From NCBI GenBank assembly GCA_004556005.1, contig SFJA01000002.1:11636-75635 (forward strand): 64,000 nt of DNA. Reading direction: 5' to 3'. Of the stretch, positions 8,406-16,665 are shown piece by piece (the stretch's first letter is position 1; the number at the start of each line of letters is the position of its first letter). Below the pieces are notes generated by a model. That model did no database searches. It saw nothing but the letters and a program-made list of their open reading frames with translations, and had not been told where the DNA came from. Origin of the DNA: Bacteroidales bacterium (lineage in GTDB: Bacteria; Bacteroidota; Bacteroidia; Bacteroidales; UBA932). The position numbers and the translations under genes are program-made.

Positions 8406-10103
8406 ATGGCGACAAGCGCGATACTTTCTGCTTTATTGAGCCTTCTGGCCGGAATAGGCATATTTCTGATTGCCTGTCAGATGATGAGTTCCAATCTGGA
8501 ATCGGCAAGTTCCGAAAAACTCAAGCAACTCTTTTCCAAAGCATCAAAAAGCAAACTGCTTGGGGTCGGAATAGGTACTCTCGGAACCGCAGCCATTCAG
8601 AGTTCCGGTGCCACGACGGTGATGACCATAGGTTTTGTCAATGCGGGCATCATCTCGCTGACCCAGGCGGCAACCATAATCTACGGTGCAAACATAGGTA
8701 CCACGGTGACGGCGCAGATAGTCGCTCTCGGTATGTTCGGAAGCGGCGGAGTTTCAACTTCAGTCATTTTCTCGGCCTTCGCCGGAATAGGCGCACTGCT
8801 GATGCTCTTCTGCAAGAAAAGCAGCTGGAAGACGGCTGGAGGCATATTGACCGGTTTCGGAATGCTCTTTGTCGGACTTTCGCTGATGAGCGGTTCAATG
8901 TCAGAATTTGCGGCTCTGGACGGAGTCAAGACCTTCCTTGCATCAATAGGCAACCCTATACTTCTCGTGCTTCTGGGAGCAATTTTCACCGCAATCATAC
9001 AGAGTTCTTCCGTGATGACGTCCATAGCGCTCGCGATGGTGGTCACCGGACTCATCAAGCTCGATCAGGGTATATTCCTTACGATGGGTTCCAACATCGG
9101 CTCCTGCGTGGTTGCAATCCTGGCCAGTATCACCAGCAGCAAGAACGCCAAGCGCACAGCGCTTATCCACTTGATATTCAACTGCTCAGGTGTAGTTTTC
9201 TTTATGATTGCAGGATGGTTGCTCGGTCTCTTCAGCGCACACCGCATCACTTACGGAAATCTTTTCGAAACTATGTTCCCGGGAGCGCCGCAGACACAGC
9301 TTGCAATGTTCCACACCTTCTTCAACGTCATCACGGTAATACTCATACTTCCTCTTACCAACGCCCTGGTCAAGCTCGTCACGACCCTCATTCCCGATTC
9401 CCAGGAAAGTTCCGAAGAGGACGTACCTCACCTGCACTATGTCAATGTCAATATGCTCAAGACCCCGCCTCTTGCAGTTGAATTGACCAAGAAGGAGATT
9501 CTCAGGATGGCCTCGCTTGCGATAGACAATTTCAACAGGGCGCTTCGCATCATCACCACCATGGAATTTAGCGAGAAGGAACAGTTCCAGAAGACGGAAA
9601 AGGAGCTCAACTTCCTCAACAGCGCGCTGGTCAACTACGTGGTTATGCTCTCCGAATGCAAGGGAATAAGCGAACACGACCATATCTATCTCGCAACGAC
9701 CTACAGGACAATCAGGGACCTGGAGCGTATCGGAGACTATGCCGAAAACATTCTCGAGTACTCCGAAGCTATGGCAAAGGACGGACAGGGATTCTCGGAA
9801 GATGCTCTGGAAGAGATCGGACGTATGCAGGCTCTTGTAAGTGAACTGTACAATCTGGCGATAGAAGCCTACACCGAAGAGAATCTCAATGCTCTCGATC
9901 AGGCCAATGCGGTTGAGGAGCGTATAGACGACTGTACCAAGGAAATGGAGGACAACCATATCAAGCGTCTGAGCAAGGGTGTATGCTCACCGGAAGTCGG
10001 AGCCCAGTATCTGTCCCTCTCTTCAAATGCCGAGCGTATCGCCGACCACCTTATCAACGTGGCCAAGTCAATACGCAGTCTGAAGGCCCAGGCAGCAGCC
10101 TAG
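8406..10103 (+). CDS. Na+/phosphate cotransporter with C-terminal PhoU-like domain
   Basis: 565 residues. Residues 1-330 contain about eight membrane segments with the two inverted PNaS-family repeats, each carrying a Q-S-S motif (TAAIQSSGATTVMTIGF near residue 62 and IIQSSSVMTSIALAM near 200). Residues 365-560 are hydrophilic and helical like two PhoU bundles (E-R-I-G-D-Y-A-E-N and E-R-I-A-D-H motifs). This is the common bacterial NptA-like form, importing inorganic phosphate with sodium across the inner membrane, the PhoU part probably sensing or gating. It has its own promoter and is convergent with the polysaccharide operon. Confidence 0.9.
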   Translation: MATSAILSALLSLLAGIGIFLIACQMMSSNLESASSEKLKQLFSKASKSKLLGVGIGTLGTAAIQSSGATTVMTIGFVNAGIISLTQAATIIYGANIGTTVTAQIVALGMFGSGGVSTSVIFSAFAGIGALLMLFCKKSSWKTAGGILTGFGMLFVGLSLMSGSMSEFAALDGVKTFLASIGNPILLVLLGAIFTAIIQSSSVMTSIALAMVVTGLIKLDQGIFLTMGSNIGSCVVAILASITSSKNAKRTALIHLIFNCSGVVFFMIAGWLLGLFSAHRITYGNLFETMFPGAPQTQLAMFHTFFNVITVILILPLTNALVKLVTTLIPDSQESSEEDVPHLHYVNVNMLKTPPLAVELTKKEILRMASLAIDNFNRALRIITTMEFSEKEQFQKTEKELNFLNSALVNYVVMLSECKGISEHDHIYLATTYRTIRDLERIGDYAENILEYSEAMAKDGQGFSEDALEEIGRMQALVSELYNLAIEAYTEENLNALDQANAVEERIDDCTKEMEDNHIKRLSKGVCSPEVGAQYLSLSSNAERIADHLINVAKSIRSLKAQAAA

Positions 10104-10143
10104 CCTATCCGAAACCTTTGCAGCCGCACGGAGTACCGGACCG

Positions 10144-11589
10144 CTATTGGAAACGCAGCCCCAGCGTTGCTGCAAAGCTGTTTCCAAGCACCTCGCCCCT
10201 GTCCAGATAAGCAGCAGGGAGAAGTGTCAGACGTGTTCTTCCTAGAGGAATCTCCAATTGCAGACCTGCGCTGAACTGATGCAGGCCGGTTTCCATAACA
10301 GTCCCCCAAGGCTTGTCCTTCTGGCTTTCGCCATTGTAAGGCTTGCCATAAGTTCCGTAGTTGGTGGAATAAGTAAGCATCAGCTTGTATGGAACCACCC
10401 TTGCCAGACGGCCGCTGATTCCAAGGTGATGCGCCTTTATCCTGTTGTTCTCAACACCCCTGGTCATACCCTTGCGGCTCCAGCTGCCATCTCGCGTTCC
10501 CGCCGGATAGAACAGCGGATTGCCTATTGTGCGACCGTGCAGGGTCCAGCCGGAGGCGTATTCGCCATTATTGAAATAATTGTCCAGACCGCCCAGAATG
10601 ATATATCCATAATGGAAAATCGAAGGGTCCTGGGCCGCCTTCTCCTCTTCTGTAGCCTCACGCTGATGCATAGTACCGGACTGATACATGGTATAATGCC
10701 ATTCATAAGCGACATCGCTTATCCAGGCATCCTTGCGATCGAGGGAAAAGGCTATGGTGTTGACCCCGTCCGGGAAATTCTGGAATCTCATTCCTGAACG
10801 GTCATCGTAGGGAATGTCGTGCTGCAGGCTGAGTATCCAGCCGTCCGCCCTGTAGTCAAGGCGGAATCGCTCCGCACCGAGTTGATTGCCAAGCACGTTG
10901 TATTGGTCGTTCAGCGTGGCATCCGCGCGTCCCGAGTCGCCCACGCACATTCTGAGGTAATTCATTATTCCATTCGGCATCTTGCCGAACTGGTCGCTGT
11001 AGCCCGCCCAGACCGCATTGTGGTCCACTCCTGCAGTAAAGCTCACAGGTCCGATGTTCAATCTCAGGAAAGCCTGCATATTATGAATCCAGGCGCCTCG
11101 GACAACTCTCTCGTCAGTTGTTGCATAATCTCCCCAGGAGCCCAGCAGCTGCAGATGTCCGCGAGTAAAAGGAATATCCAAAGGCCTGAGAGTCAGGTTG
11201 ATACCCGGCATTGTCCTGGCATTGGCACTCCAGACCACATTGCCTGAAGTGCTCGAAACCGAACCAAGAGCAGCAGTATTTGCCATAAAGTAACGCTCCT
11301 TGTGCTTGAATCCCAGATCGAGGTCCAGCTTCCACCATCTCAGGCTTGCATACAACTCGTCTGGCAGCAGTTCGAAACTGTCCAAGGCATCGCTGCGGAC
11401 GGCAAGGGAAGTCCCGAAACGCCATTGCAGGGTGCGCGAAGGGTCAAATTCTGTCCCGGCGGAAATGACGGCAAGCGCGCCGGGAGTGTCGGGCATAATC
11501 CCGTACTGCCCCGCAGTAGCCCAGAACGGCATCTGCGGAGAAGAGGAAAGACCGCCCAGTAACATCAGGCTGTAAAAAAATTCATTCAT
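10144..11589 (-). CDS. Capsule assembly Wzi-family outer-membrane protein
   Basis: 481 residues from ATG 11589, which overlaps the end of the Stealth gene by 8 nt; an upstream in-frame start would lie deep inside that gene. The chain begins with a short hydrophobic signal, then PFWATAGQYGIMPDTPGA, the typical opening of the Wzi family, followed by alternating aromatic/polar strands ending in a beta-barrel signature with C-terminal aromatic residue (LGLRFQ). Wzi is an outer-membrane barrel and lectin that attaches or organises exported capsule in enterobacteria; in Bacteroidota the family is common next to polysaccharide genes. It is the last gene of the rfbD-rfbC-PAP2-Stealth-wzi operon. Confidence 0.8.
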   Translation of the reverse strand: MNEFFYSLMLLGGLSSSPQMPFWATAGQYGIMPDTPGALAVISAGTEFDPSRTLQWRFGTSLAVRSDALDSFELLPDELYASLRWWKLDLDLGFKHKERYFMANTAALGSVSSTSGNVVWSANARTMPGINLTLRPLDIPFTRGHLQLLGSWGDYATTDERVVRGAWIHNMQAFLRLNIGPVSFTAGVDHNAVWAGYSDQFGKMPNGIMNYLRMCVGDSGRADATLNDQYNVLGNQLGAERFRLDYRADGWILSLQHDIPYDDRSGMRFQNFPDGVNTIAFSLDRKDAWISDVAYEWHYTMYQSGTMHQREATEEEKAAQDPSIFHYGYIILGGLDNYFNNGEYASGWTLHGRTIGNPLFYPAGTRDGSWSRKGMTRGVENNRIKAHHLGISGRLARVVPYKLMLTYSTNYGTYGKPYNGESQKDKPWGTVMETGLHQFSAGLQLEIPLGRTRLTLLPAAYLDRGEVLGNSFAATLGLRFQ

Positions 11590-12499
11590 TGTCAAGCATT
11601 CTGTCCAGCCAGTCGAGAAGCGCTGTCCTGTCCTCCTCGCAGGCGCGGTCAAGGCTGTTGACACATATACTCAATGCAGAGCTATGTTTCTCGAACTCAG
11701 CGAGTTTGTGTTTTGTGTAGTTCCTCCCTCCGCGTGGCTTATAATAGAGTTCGCTCCCCCGGCGCGGCACCACTACGCAGCGCCCGCTCTCCCTCGCTAG
11801 CAGCAAACCCAGTTCGGCAGGATTGAACTGCCCCCTAGAGCGGAAACGGCAGGAACAGTTGGAGAGCATAAGCTCGGGGTGCTGCTCCTCATAGAAGCTG
11901 CAGAGCAGCGAGCGCAGTTGCGGATGCGGCTGGTGACCAATATAAAGAAAGCGGTCACGTATGCCAAGGGCAGTTGCAGCGGCGGCAAGGGTGTCGTTGT
12001 ATCCGTAGCGGGTGCGCAGGTGCGAAAGCAGCCGCACTGCCGCTATGCTGCGGTAGTCCGCCCGACAAACCAGTCTGCCATCGGGAAGGAAGAATTCGTC
12101 CATACGACAGGGTCTGCGGAGGATAAAGTCGTCGTTGAAGTAGATGAAGCGTTCGGAGAGGTCGGGAATGCGCCAGATGAGGGTTTCGATGGAGCGGCTG
12201 CTGAATATTGGCAGGTACTGCTCCAGCCCGCGGTAAATGACGCGGTGGTCGATGACCGTGGTGCCCTCGATATGGGGGTCCTGAGCGTCGGTGACTATGA
12301 AAATTCGGCCGATGAAGGGGGCGAAGCGGCGTATGGAGCGGACGCAACGGTAGATTTCGCCGAGATTGCTGAAGCGGGTCGGGGCGGCGCAGTCTTCGCG
12401 TCTTGTCTGCTCATCGCCGACATAACGGGCAAGGGAGCCGGCATAGACGGGGTCGGAACCGTCAACCCAGAGAATTACGGCATCTACAAAGTTTTCCAT
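11582..12499 (-). CDS. Stealth-family polysaccharide phosphotransferase
   Basis: 305 residues. The start at 12499 overlaps the PAP2 stop as TGATG; an upstream ATG at 12526 is less likely. Stealth conserved region 1 is seen as DAVILWVDGSDP at the N-terminus, region 2 as R-F-S-N-L-G-E-I-Y-R-C-V-R-S-I-R-x-F-A-P with IFIVTDAQ, and the acidic active-site block as FIYFNDDFIL near residue 130. Stealth enzymes transfer hexose-1-phosphate units, forming phosphodiester-linked glycans in capsules, and act in the cytoplasm. The donor sugar here is unknown. Its position between a PAP2 phosphatase and Wzi fits surface polysaccharide synthesis. Confidence 0.8.
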   Translation of the reverse strand: MENFVDAVILWVDGSDPVYAGSLARYVGDEQTRREDCAAPTRFSNLGEIYRCVRSIRRFAPFIGRIFIVTDAQDPHIEGTTVIDHRVIYRGLEQYLPIFSSRSIETLIWRIPDLSERFIYFNDDFILRRPCRMDEFFLPDGRLVCRADYRSIAAVRLLSHLRTRYGYNDTLAAAATALGIRDRFLYIGHQPHPQLRSLLCSFYEEQHPELMLSNCSCRFRSRGQFNPAELGLLLARESGRCVVVPRRGSELYYKPRGGRNYTKHKLAEFEKHSSALSICVNSLDRACEEDRTALLDWLDRMLDNE

Positions 12500-13086
12500 C
12501 AGAATGTCCAGCAAATGTTCGCGCAAAGGGCGCCTGAAACGGGATCGACTGAAGGAACCATAGTCAAGTTACTGTCTCCCAATCCAAAAAGTTGTTTGAT
12601 CGGTTTTACGCACAGAGAGCCCAGAGCCGCCGAACCTATGCCTATTCCGGCTCCGGCCACGCAGTCCCACCACCAGTGACGATTGTGTATCACACGCCCT
12701 ATTCCTACTCCTATCGCCATAGAGTAGCCCAGTGCGCCCCAGGCATTGCCGTAATGTCGGCGAAGCAGTTCCGCGCCCGCAAATGCGAGGGTCGTGTGAC
12801 CGGAAGGGAAGGAATTGAATGCGGAACCGTCCGGGCGTTCCTCCTTCACGACATTCTTGAGTAGGGCGTTGACGCTCAAGCTCACTACTATTGCCGTGGA
12901 GCCCAGTGCGAGCGCCCTGTCCAGAACGGGAGCTGAAGTCTGTGCTCCCAGCGCACCAAGCCCAAGGTCCAGCACCATAGGCACATATTGCAGCGTAGTC
13001 TCGTAGTATCGCCACTCCGAGCCCTTCTGCGCGGAGGCGGAAAGGAACAGAGGGATGAGCAGCAGGACCAGTACAATCCGTTTCAT
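12499..13086 (-). CDS. PAP2-superfamily lipid phosphatase
   Basis: 195 residues from ATG 13086, chosen because it gives a signal/anchor sequence (KRIVLVLLLIPLFLSASAQ) and lies 4 nt after the rfbC stop. The three-part PAP2 active site is complete: K-x6-R-P as KNVVKEERP, PSGHT, and G-R-x5-H-x3-D as GRVIHNRHWWWD. These enzymes dephosphorylate lipid phosphates such as undecaprenyl pyrophosphate or phosphatidic acid at the membrane, on the periplasmic side. In this operon recycling of the undecaprenyl carrier is the likeliest job, by inference from neighbours. A lipid A or phosphatidylglycerol phosphatase role cannot be excluded. Confidence 0.8.
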   Translation of the reverse strand: MKRIVLVLLLIPLFLSASAQKGSEWRYYETTLQYVPMVLDLGLGALGAQTSAPVLDRALALGSTAIVVSLSVNALLKNVVKEERPDGSAFNSFPSGHTTLAFAGAELLRRHYGNAWGALGYSMAIGVGIGRVIHNRHWWWDCVAGAGIGIGSAALGSLCVKPIKQLFGLGDSNLTMVPSVDPVSGALCANICWTF

Positions 13087-13090
13087 ATCG

Positions 13091-13651
13091 CTAGTAGATG
13101 AAGAGTTCTTCGACCGGGACATCCTTCAGCCTCGGGCGGGCCGTATCCTTCGGGGAAAGTATCGCGCTGTCTGTATCCAGGCCCCAGTCAATCCCCAGGT
13201 CAGGGTCGTTCCACGCTATGCCGGCTTCGGCGGACGGCTCATAATAATTGTCGCATTTATACTGAAATACGGCTGTTTCGGACAGTACGCTGAATCCGTG
13301 CGCAAAGCCGCGCGGAATGTAGAGCTGCAGGTGATTCTCACCGCTGAGGTCCACAGCGACGCTTTTTCCGAAACTGGGACTGCCGACACGCAAATCGACT
13401 GCAACGTCCCTGACGCATCCCTGCACGACCCGCACCAGCTTCGCCTGGGCAAAGGCTCCCTTCTGGTAATGCAGGCCGCGGACCACTCCACGGCAGGATT
13501 TGCTCTCATTGTCCTGGACAAATCCTTCTTTTCCTGTCAGCGAGTCGTAGCGGCGGACGGAAAAGGATTCGAAGAAATAGCCCCGGCTGTCTCCGAACAC
13601 TTCAGGGCGAATGATTACGACGCCCGGCAATTGGGTTGCGATCACTTCCAT
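13091..13651 (-). CDS. rfbC: dTDP-4-dehydrorhamnose 3,5-epimerase
   Basis: 186 residues from ATG 13651, overlapping the rfbD stop by 10 nt; an ATG at 13666 would add five residues. It epimerises C3 and C5 of dTDP-4-keto-6-deoxyglucose, the third step to dTDP-L-rhamnose, in the cytoplasm. Family landmarks are F-x-D-x-R-G-Y-F-F-E-S-F near residue 20, the catalytic histidine in GLHYQ, and the cupin block YIPRGFAHGFSVLS. Length equals the family norm. The substrate must come from rfbA/rfbB at the right end of this window. Confidence 0.93.
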   Translation of the reverse strand: MEVIATQLPGVVIIRPEVFGDSRGYFFESFSVRRYDSLTGKEGFVQDNESKSCRGVVRGLHYQKGAFAQAKLVRVVQGCVRDVAVDLRVGSPSFGKSVAVDLSGENHLQLYIPRGFAHGFSVLSETAVFQYKCDNYYEPSAEAGIAWNDPDLGIDWGLDTDSAILSPKDTARPRLKDVPVEELFIY

Positions 13652-14520
13652 ATCTCTGCTATGCACTTTGAGAGTGAAGTCCTCCAGTATGGTATCTCAA
13701 ATCCGAAAGTATCCTTGAACTTTGACTTGTCGAGGACTGAATAGTTGGGACGATGTACGGGAGAAGGATAATCGGAACTGCTGCAAGGCACTATCTTGCA
13801 ATCACTTGAACGCAGATCAGCGATTGCGCGCGCAAAGTCGAACCAGCTGATTGCGCCCTCGTTCGAGAAATGATAGGTCCCGCATTTGTCGAGCTGTCCG
13901 CTGTCAATAATGTACATTATGGCCGCGGCGAGGTCTGTGGCGCAGGTAGGGCTTCCGACCTGGTCCACGACCACGCTGATCTTGTCTGTAGCCACGCACC
14001 TCTCCCCTATCGTCTTTACAAAATTCTTCCCGAAACGCGAATAAAGCCAGGCCGTCCTGATTATTATGCTCCTGCATCCCGACCTTCGCACGGCCTCTTC
14101 ACCAGCAAGCTTGGTACTGCCGTAAACGCTGCAAGGTGAAGGAGTTACGCTTTCCTTATAGGGAACATTGGCGCTTCCGTCAAAAACATAGTCAGTTGAG
14201 ATGTGGATAAGAGTCATCCTGCGGGCGGCAGCTATGTCGGCAAGCAGGGACGGAGCCTTTGCATTTAGGCTCGCGGCAGCGTCCGGATCGCTTTCCGCAG
14301 CGTTTACGTTGGTATATGCTGCGCAGTTGATGATGAGGTCAACCGACTCCGAATCACAAACGGTTTTTACGGCGTCAGGGTCGCAGATGTCAAGAAATAC
14401 AGTCTCCCTGCCCGGCAAGTCTATGACGTCGGTAAAGATGAATCGGTGTATCGAGTTTACTGCCAGGAGCCGGAGTTCGCTTCCGAGCTGACCGTTGGCC
14501 CCGGTTACAAGTATGTTCAT
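13642..14520 (-). CDS. rfbD: dTDP-4-dehydrorhamnose reductase
   Basis: 292 residues from ATG 14520; the upstream in-frame extension crosses the promoter and is not used. It reduces the 4-keto group with NAD(P)H to give dTDP-L-rhamnose. The Rossmann motif is GANGQLG at residues 7-13; the short-chain dehydrogenase pair is seen as Y-G-S-T-K-L-A-G-E (YxxxK), and the STDYVFDG block is typical of RfbD. It is the first gene of the minus operon and has a -7 box 23 nt upstream, back to back with that of rnhA. Confidence 0.93.
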   Translation of the reverse strand: MNILVTGANGQLGSELRLLAVNSIHRFIFTDVIDLPGRETVFLDICDPDAVKTVCDSESVDLIINCAAYTNVNAAESDPDAAASLNAKAPSLLADIAAARRMTLIHISTDYVFDGSANVPYKESVTPSPCSVYGSTKLAGEEAVRRSGCRSIIIRTAWLYSRFGKNFVKTIGERCVATDKISVVVDQVGSPTCATDLAAAIMYIIDSGQLDKCGTYHFSNEGAISWFDFARAIADLRSSDCKIVPCSSSDYPSPVHRPNYSVLDKSKFKDTFGFEIPYWRTSLSKCIAEIWK

Positions 14521-14542
14521 AAAAATACTTTCGTTAATCTCA

Positions 14543-14550
14543 CAAAAATA
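14543..14550 (-). promoter_or_regulatory. -7 box TATTTTTG for the rfbD operon
   Basis: On the minus strand this reads TATTTTTG, 22 nt before the rfbD ATG at 14520. Only 2 nt separate it from the divergent -7 box of rnhA, so the two promoters share the same few turns of DNA and probably compete for polymerase. Confidence 0.6.
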
Positions 14551-14552
14551 AC

Positions 14553-14560
14553 TAAATTTG
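14553..14560 (+). promoter_or_regulatory. -7 box TAAATTTG for rnhA
   Basis: Exact match, ending 6 nt before the rnhA ATG at 14567. With the usual spacing, transcription would begin on or just before the start codon, so the message may be leaderless. It also rules out the in-frame TTG at 14558, which lies within the box. Confidence 0.6.
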
Positions 14561-14566
14561 CGATTA

Positions 14567-15052
14567 ATGTCAACTAGACCGCCCATATACCTTTACACTG
14601 ACGGAGCCGCAAGCGGCAATCCGGGACCCGGAGGTTGGGGCGCCGTGCTAAAGTGCGGAAACCTCAGGCGCGAAATGAGCGGAGGATTTGCACACACGAC
14701 CAACAACAGGATGGAACTTATGGCAGTGATCGAGGGACTCAAGGCCATACGCTGGGAACACGCCAGGGTGGAGGTATGGAGCGACTCGAAATACGTGGTC
14801 GATGCCCTGCAGAAGGGCTGGCTCGAGGGTTGGATAGCCAAGGGTTGGAAAAAAGTGAAGAATCCCGACCTCTGGCAGGAGTTTCTCCCCCTGTATAGAG
14901 CGCACGACGTGACCTTCCACTGGATAAAGGGACACGCAGGGCATCCCGAAAACGAAAGGTGCGACAGACTTGCCGTTGCAGCGTATTCGCTTGGTGCAGA
15001 GGCACTTCCACAGGACAACGGCTATATTGGCGAAGATCAAACATTATTGTAG
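14567..15052 (+). CDS. rnhA: Ribonuclease HI
   Basis: 161 residues. It cuts the RNA strand of RNA-DNA hybrids, removing R-loops and primers, with two metal ions. The four catalytic carboxylates are visible: D12 in [12 protein letters not shown]50 in NNRMEL, D73 in WSDSKYV and the aspartate in NERCDRLA near the C-terminus. The [13 protein letters not shown] block carries the conserved histidine. Length is normal for the bacterial type. The ATG at 14567 is chosen over an upstream TTG that overlaps the promoter box. pdxA follows after 3 nt. Confidence 0.95.
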   Translation: MSTRPPIYLYTDGAASGNPGPGGWGAVLKCGNLRREMSGGFAHTTNNRMELMAVIEGLKAIRWEHARVEVWSDSKYVVDALQKGWLEGWIAKGWKKVKNPDLWQEFLPLYRAHDVTFHWIKGHAGHPENERCDRLAVAAYSLGAEALPQDNGYIGEDQTLL

Positions 15053-15055
15053 ATT

Positions 15056-16138
15056 ATGAGCAAGATATTGGTAGGAATCACACAGGGTGATTCGAATGGA
15101 ATAGGATACGAGGTCATTATCAAGGCACTCTCGGATCCGAGGATACTGGAGCAGTTCACACCCGTCATCTACGGGTCATCCAAGATATTCAGTTTCTATC
15201 GCAAGACCATACCGGAGATTGAACAGATGGATACCAATGCCATCAACAATGCCCGCGAGGCACATCCAAAGAGGGTAAACATAGTCAACTGCCTGCCTGA
15301 CAGCGCATACGCAGAGCCGGGACAGGCTACTCCCGAGTCCGCAAAGGCAGCCATCGCCTGTCTTGACAGGGCGGTCGAGGACCTCAAGGCGGGAGAAATT
15401 GACGTGCTGGTTACCGGCCCTATCAACAAAAAGGCTATGTCCGGGCAGGGATTCGGATTCCCGGGACATACGGAGTATATCCAGAATGCCTTCGGAGTCA
15501 AGGACGTTACGATGCTTATGGTCAGCAGCCGCATCAAGGTCGGCGTGGTGACCGGTCACATTCCTCTCAAAGACGTAGCCGCAAGCATCACCGAGGAGAA
15601 GATACTCAGCAAGTTGCGCCTTATCAACGAGTCCCTCCAGAAGGACTTCTGCATTGACAAGCCACGCATTGCCGTGCTCAGCCTCAACCCGCACAGCGGA
15701 GACGGAGGACTGCTCGGTGACGAAGAGGGACGCATCATCATTCCGGCAATCAAAAAGGCGGTTGACGAGGGCATACTCGCCTTCGGTCCTTTCTCTCCGG
15801 ACGGATTCTTCGGTCTGAGCCATTATGAAAACTTCGACGCGACCCTTGCCATGTACCACGACCAGGGCCTCGCCCCTTTCAAGGCGCTGTCATTCGAAGA
15901 CGGTGTCAACTTTACGGCAGGTCTGCCTGTTGTAAGGACTTCTCCTGACCACGGAACCGCCTTCGAGATGGCCGGCAGGGACGAAGCCGACCCGCTCTCA
16001 ATGCGCGCCGCCATCTTCACCGCAATCGACATTTTCCGCAAGAGGGAACAATTCCGCCAGCTGCAGGAAAACAAGATGCCTGAGCGCAGTCTCGGAGAAG
16101 AAAGACCGCAGAGAAGCGACAGGCCGCAGATCGCATAA
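15056..16138 (+). CDS. pdxA: 4-hydroxythreonine-4-phosphate dehydrogenase
   Basis: 360 residues. It oxidises 4-phosphohydroxy-L-threonine in the DXP-dependent route to pyridoxal 5'-phosphate. Landmarks: GITQGDSNGIGYE at the N-terminus, TGPINKKAM, the metal-binding histidines in FPGHTEY and MYHDQGLAPFK, and RTSPDHGTAF near the C-terminus. The last 20 or so residues are charged and unconserved. It starts 3 nt after rnhA and is likely cotranscribed with it; it converges on recX 38 nt downstream. Confidence 0.95.
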   Translation: MSKILVGITQGDSNGIGYEVIIKALSDPRILEQFTPVIYGSSKIFSFYRKTIPEIEQMDTNAINNAREAHPKRVNIVNCLPDSAYAEPGQATPESAKAAIACLDRAVEDLKAGEIDVLVTGPINKKAMSGQGFGFPGHTEYIQNAFGVKDVTMLMVSSRIKVGVVTGHIPLKDVAASITEEKILSKLRLINESLQKDFCIDKPRIAVLSLNPHSGDGGLLGDEEGRIIIPAIKKAVDEGILAFGPFSPDGFFGLSHYENFDATLAMYHDQGLAPFKALSFEDGVNFTAGLPVVRTSPDHGTAFEMAGRDEADPLSMRAAIFTAIDIFRKREQFRQLQENKMPERSLGEERPQRSDRPQIA

Positions 16139-16176
16139 CGCAGCCCCGGAGCGCTTGCAGGGCCGATTGGCAACGC

Positions 16177-16650
16177 TCAATCTATGCCCGTGCCGGCTGC
16201 GATTTCCTCCACCGTCCCGCGCACTGCATCGTATGAATAGCCGCGCGAGAGCGCAAAACGAATGAGTTTGAGTTTTCCCTGAGGGTCATCCTTCAGGGAT
16301 TTCCATTTGTTACGAAGCATCCTGCCAAGGGCATCGGAACTTTTGACCCGGTCCGTTTCCTCGAGAGCCGCCCTGATATCATCTTCGGAGATACCCTTTG
16401 CCCGCAGTGCCTGACTGATTTTCAGCGGGCCCCAGGCAGAAAGCGAAGACTTGTCACGCGCAAATGCAGTTGCATACCTCAGGTCGCTGACAAAGCGTTC
16501 GCTGACAAGCCTTTCCACAAGTTCTTCCGCGGCAGCTCTGTCGGAGTCAAGTCTCGAGAGAGCCTTGGCCTTTATGTCCGAAACGCAGTATTCCCGTCTG
16601 GCACAGAGAGATGCAAGGGCATCATATACTTTCTTGATTCTTTCTTCCAT
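16177..16650 (-). CDS. recX: Regulatory protein RecX
   Basis: 157 residues, nearly all helical and charged, with the three tandem three-helix units of RecX. Recognisable blocks are L-x-R-R-E-Y-x-x-x-x-I in unit 1, S-D-x-R-Y-A-x-x-F-x-R near residue 60, and W-G-P-x-x-I-x-x-x-L-x-x-K-G-I. RecX binds the groove of RecA filaments and limits recombinase activity. recA itself lies 3.6 kb away on the other strand (20216). The gene follows the patatin gene with 15 nt between them, so it probably shares its transcript and that of rlmN. Confidence 0.85.
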   Translation of the reverse strand: MEERIKKVYDALASLCARREYCVSDIKAKALSRLDSDRAAAEELVERLVSERFVSDLRYATAFARDKSSLSAWGPLKISQALRAKGISEDDIRAALEETDRVKSSDALGRMLRNKWKSLKDDPQGKLKLIRFALSRGYSYDAVRGTVEEIAAGTGID

Positions 16651-16665
16651 AGTGCTGAAAAGATA

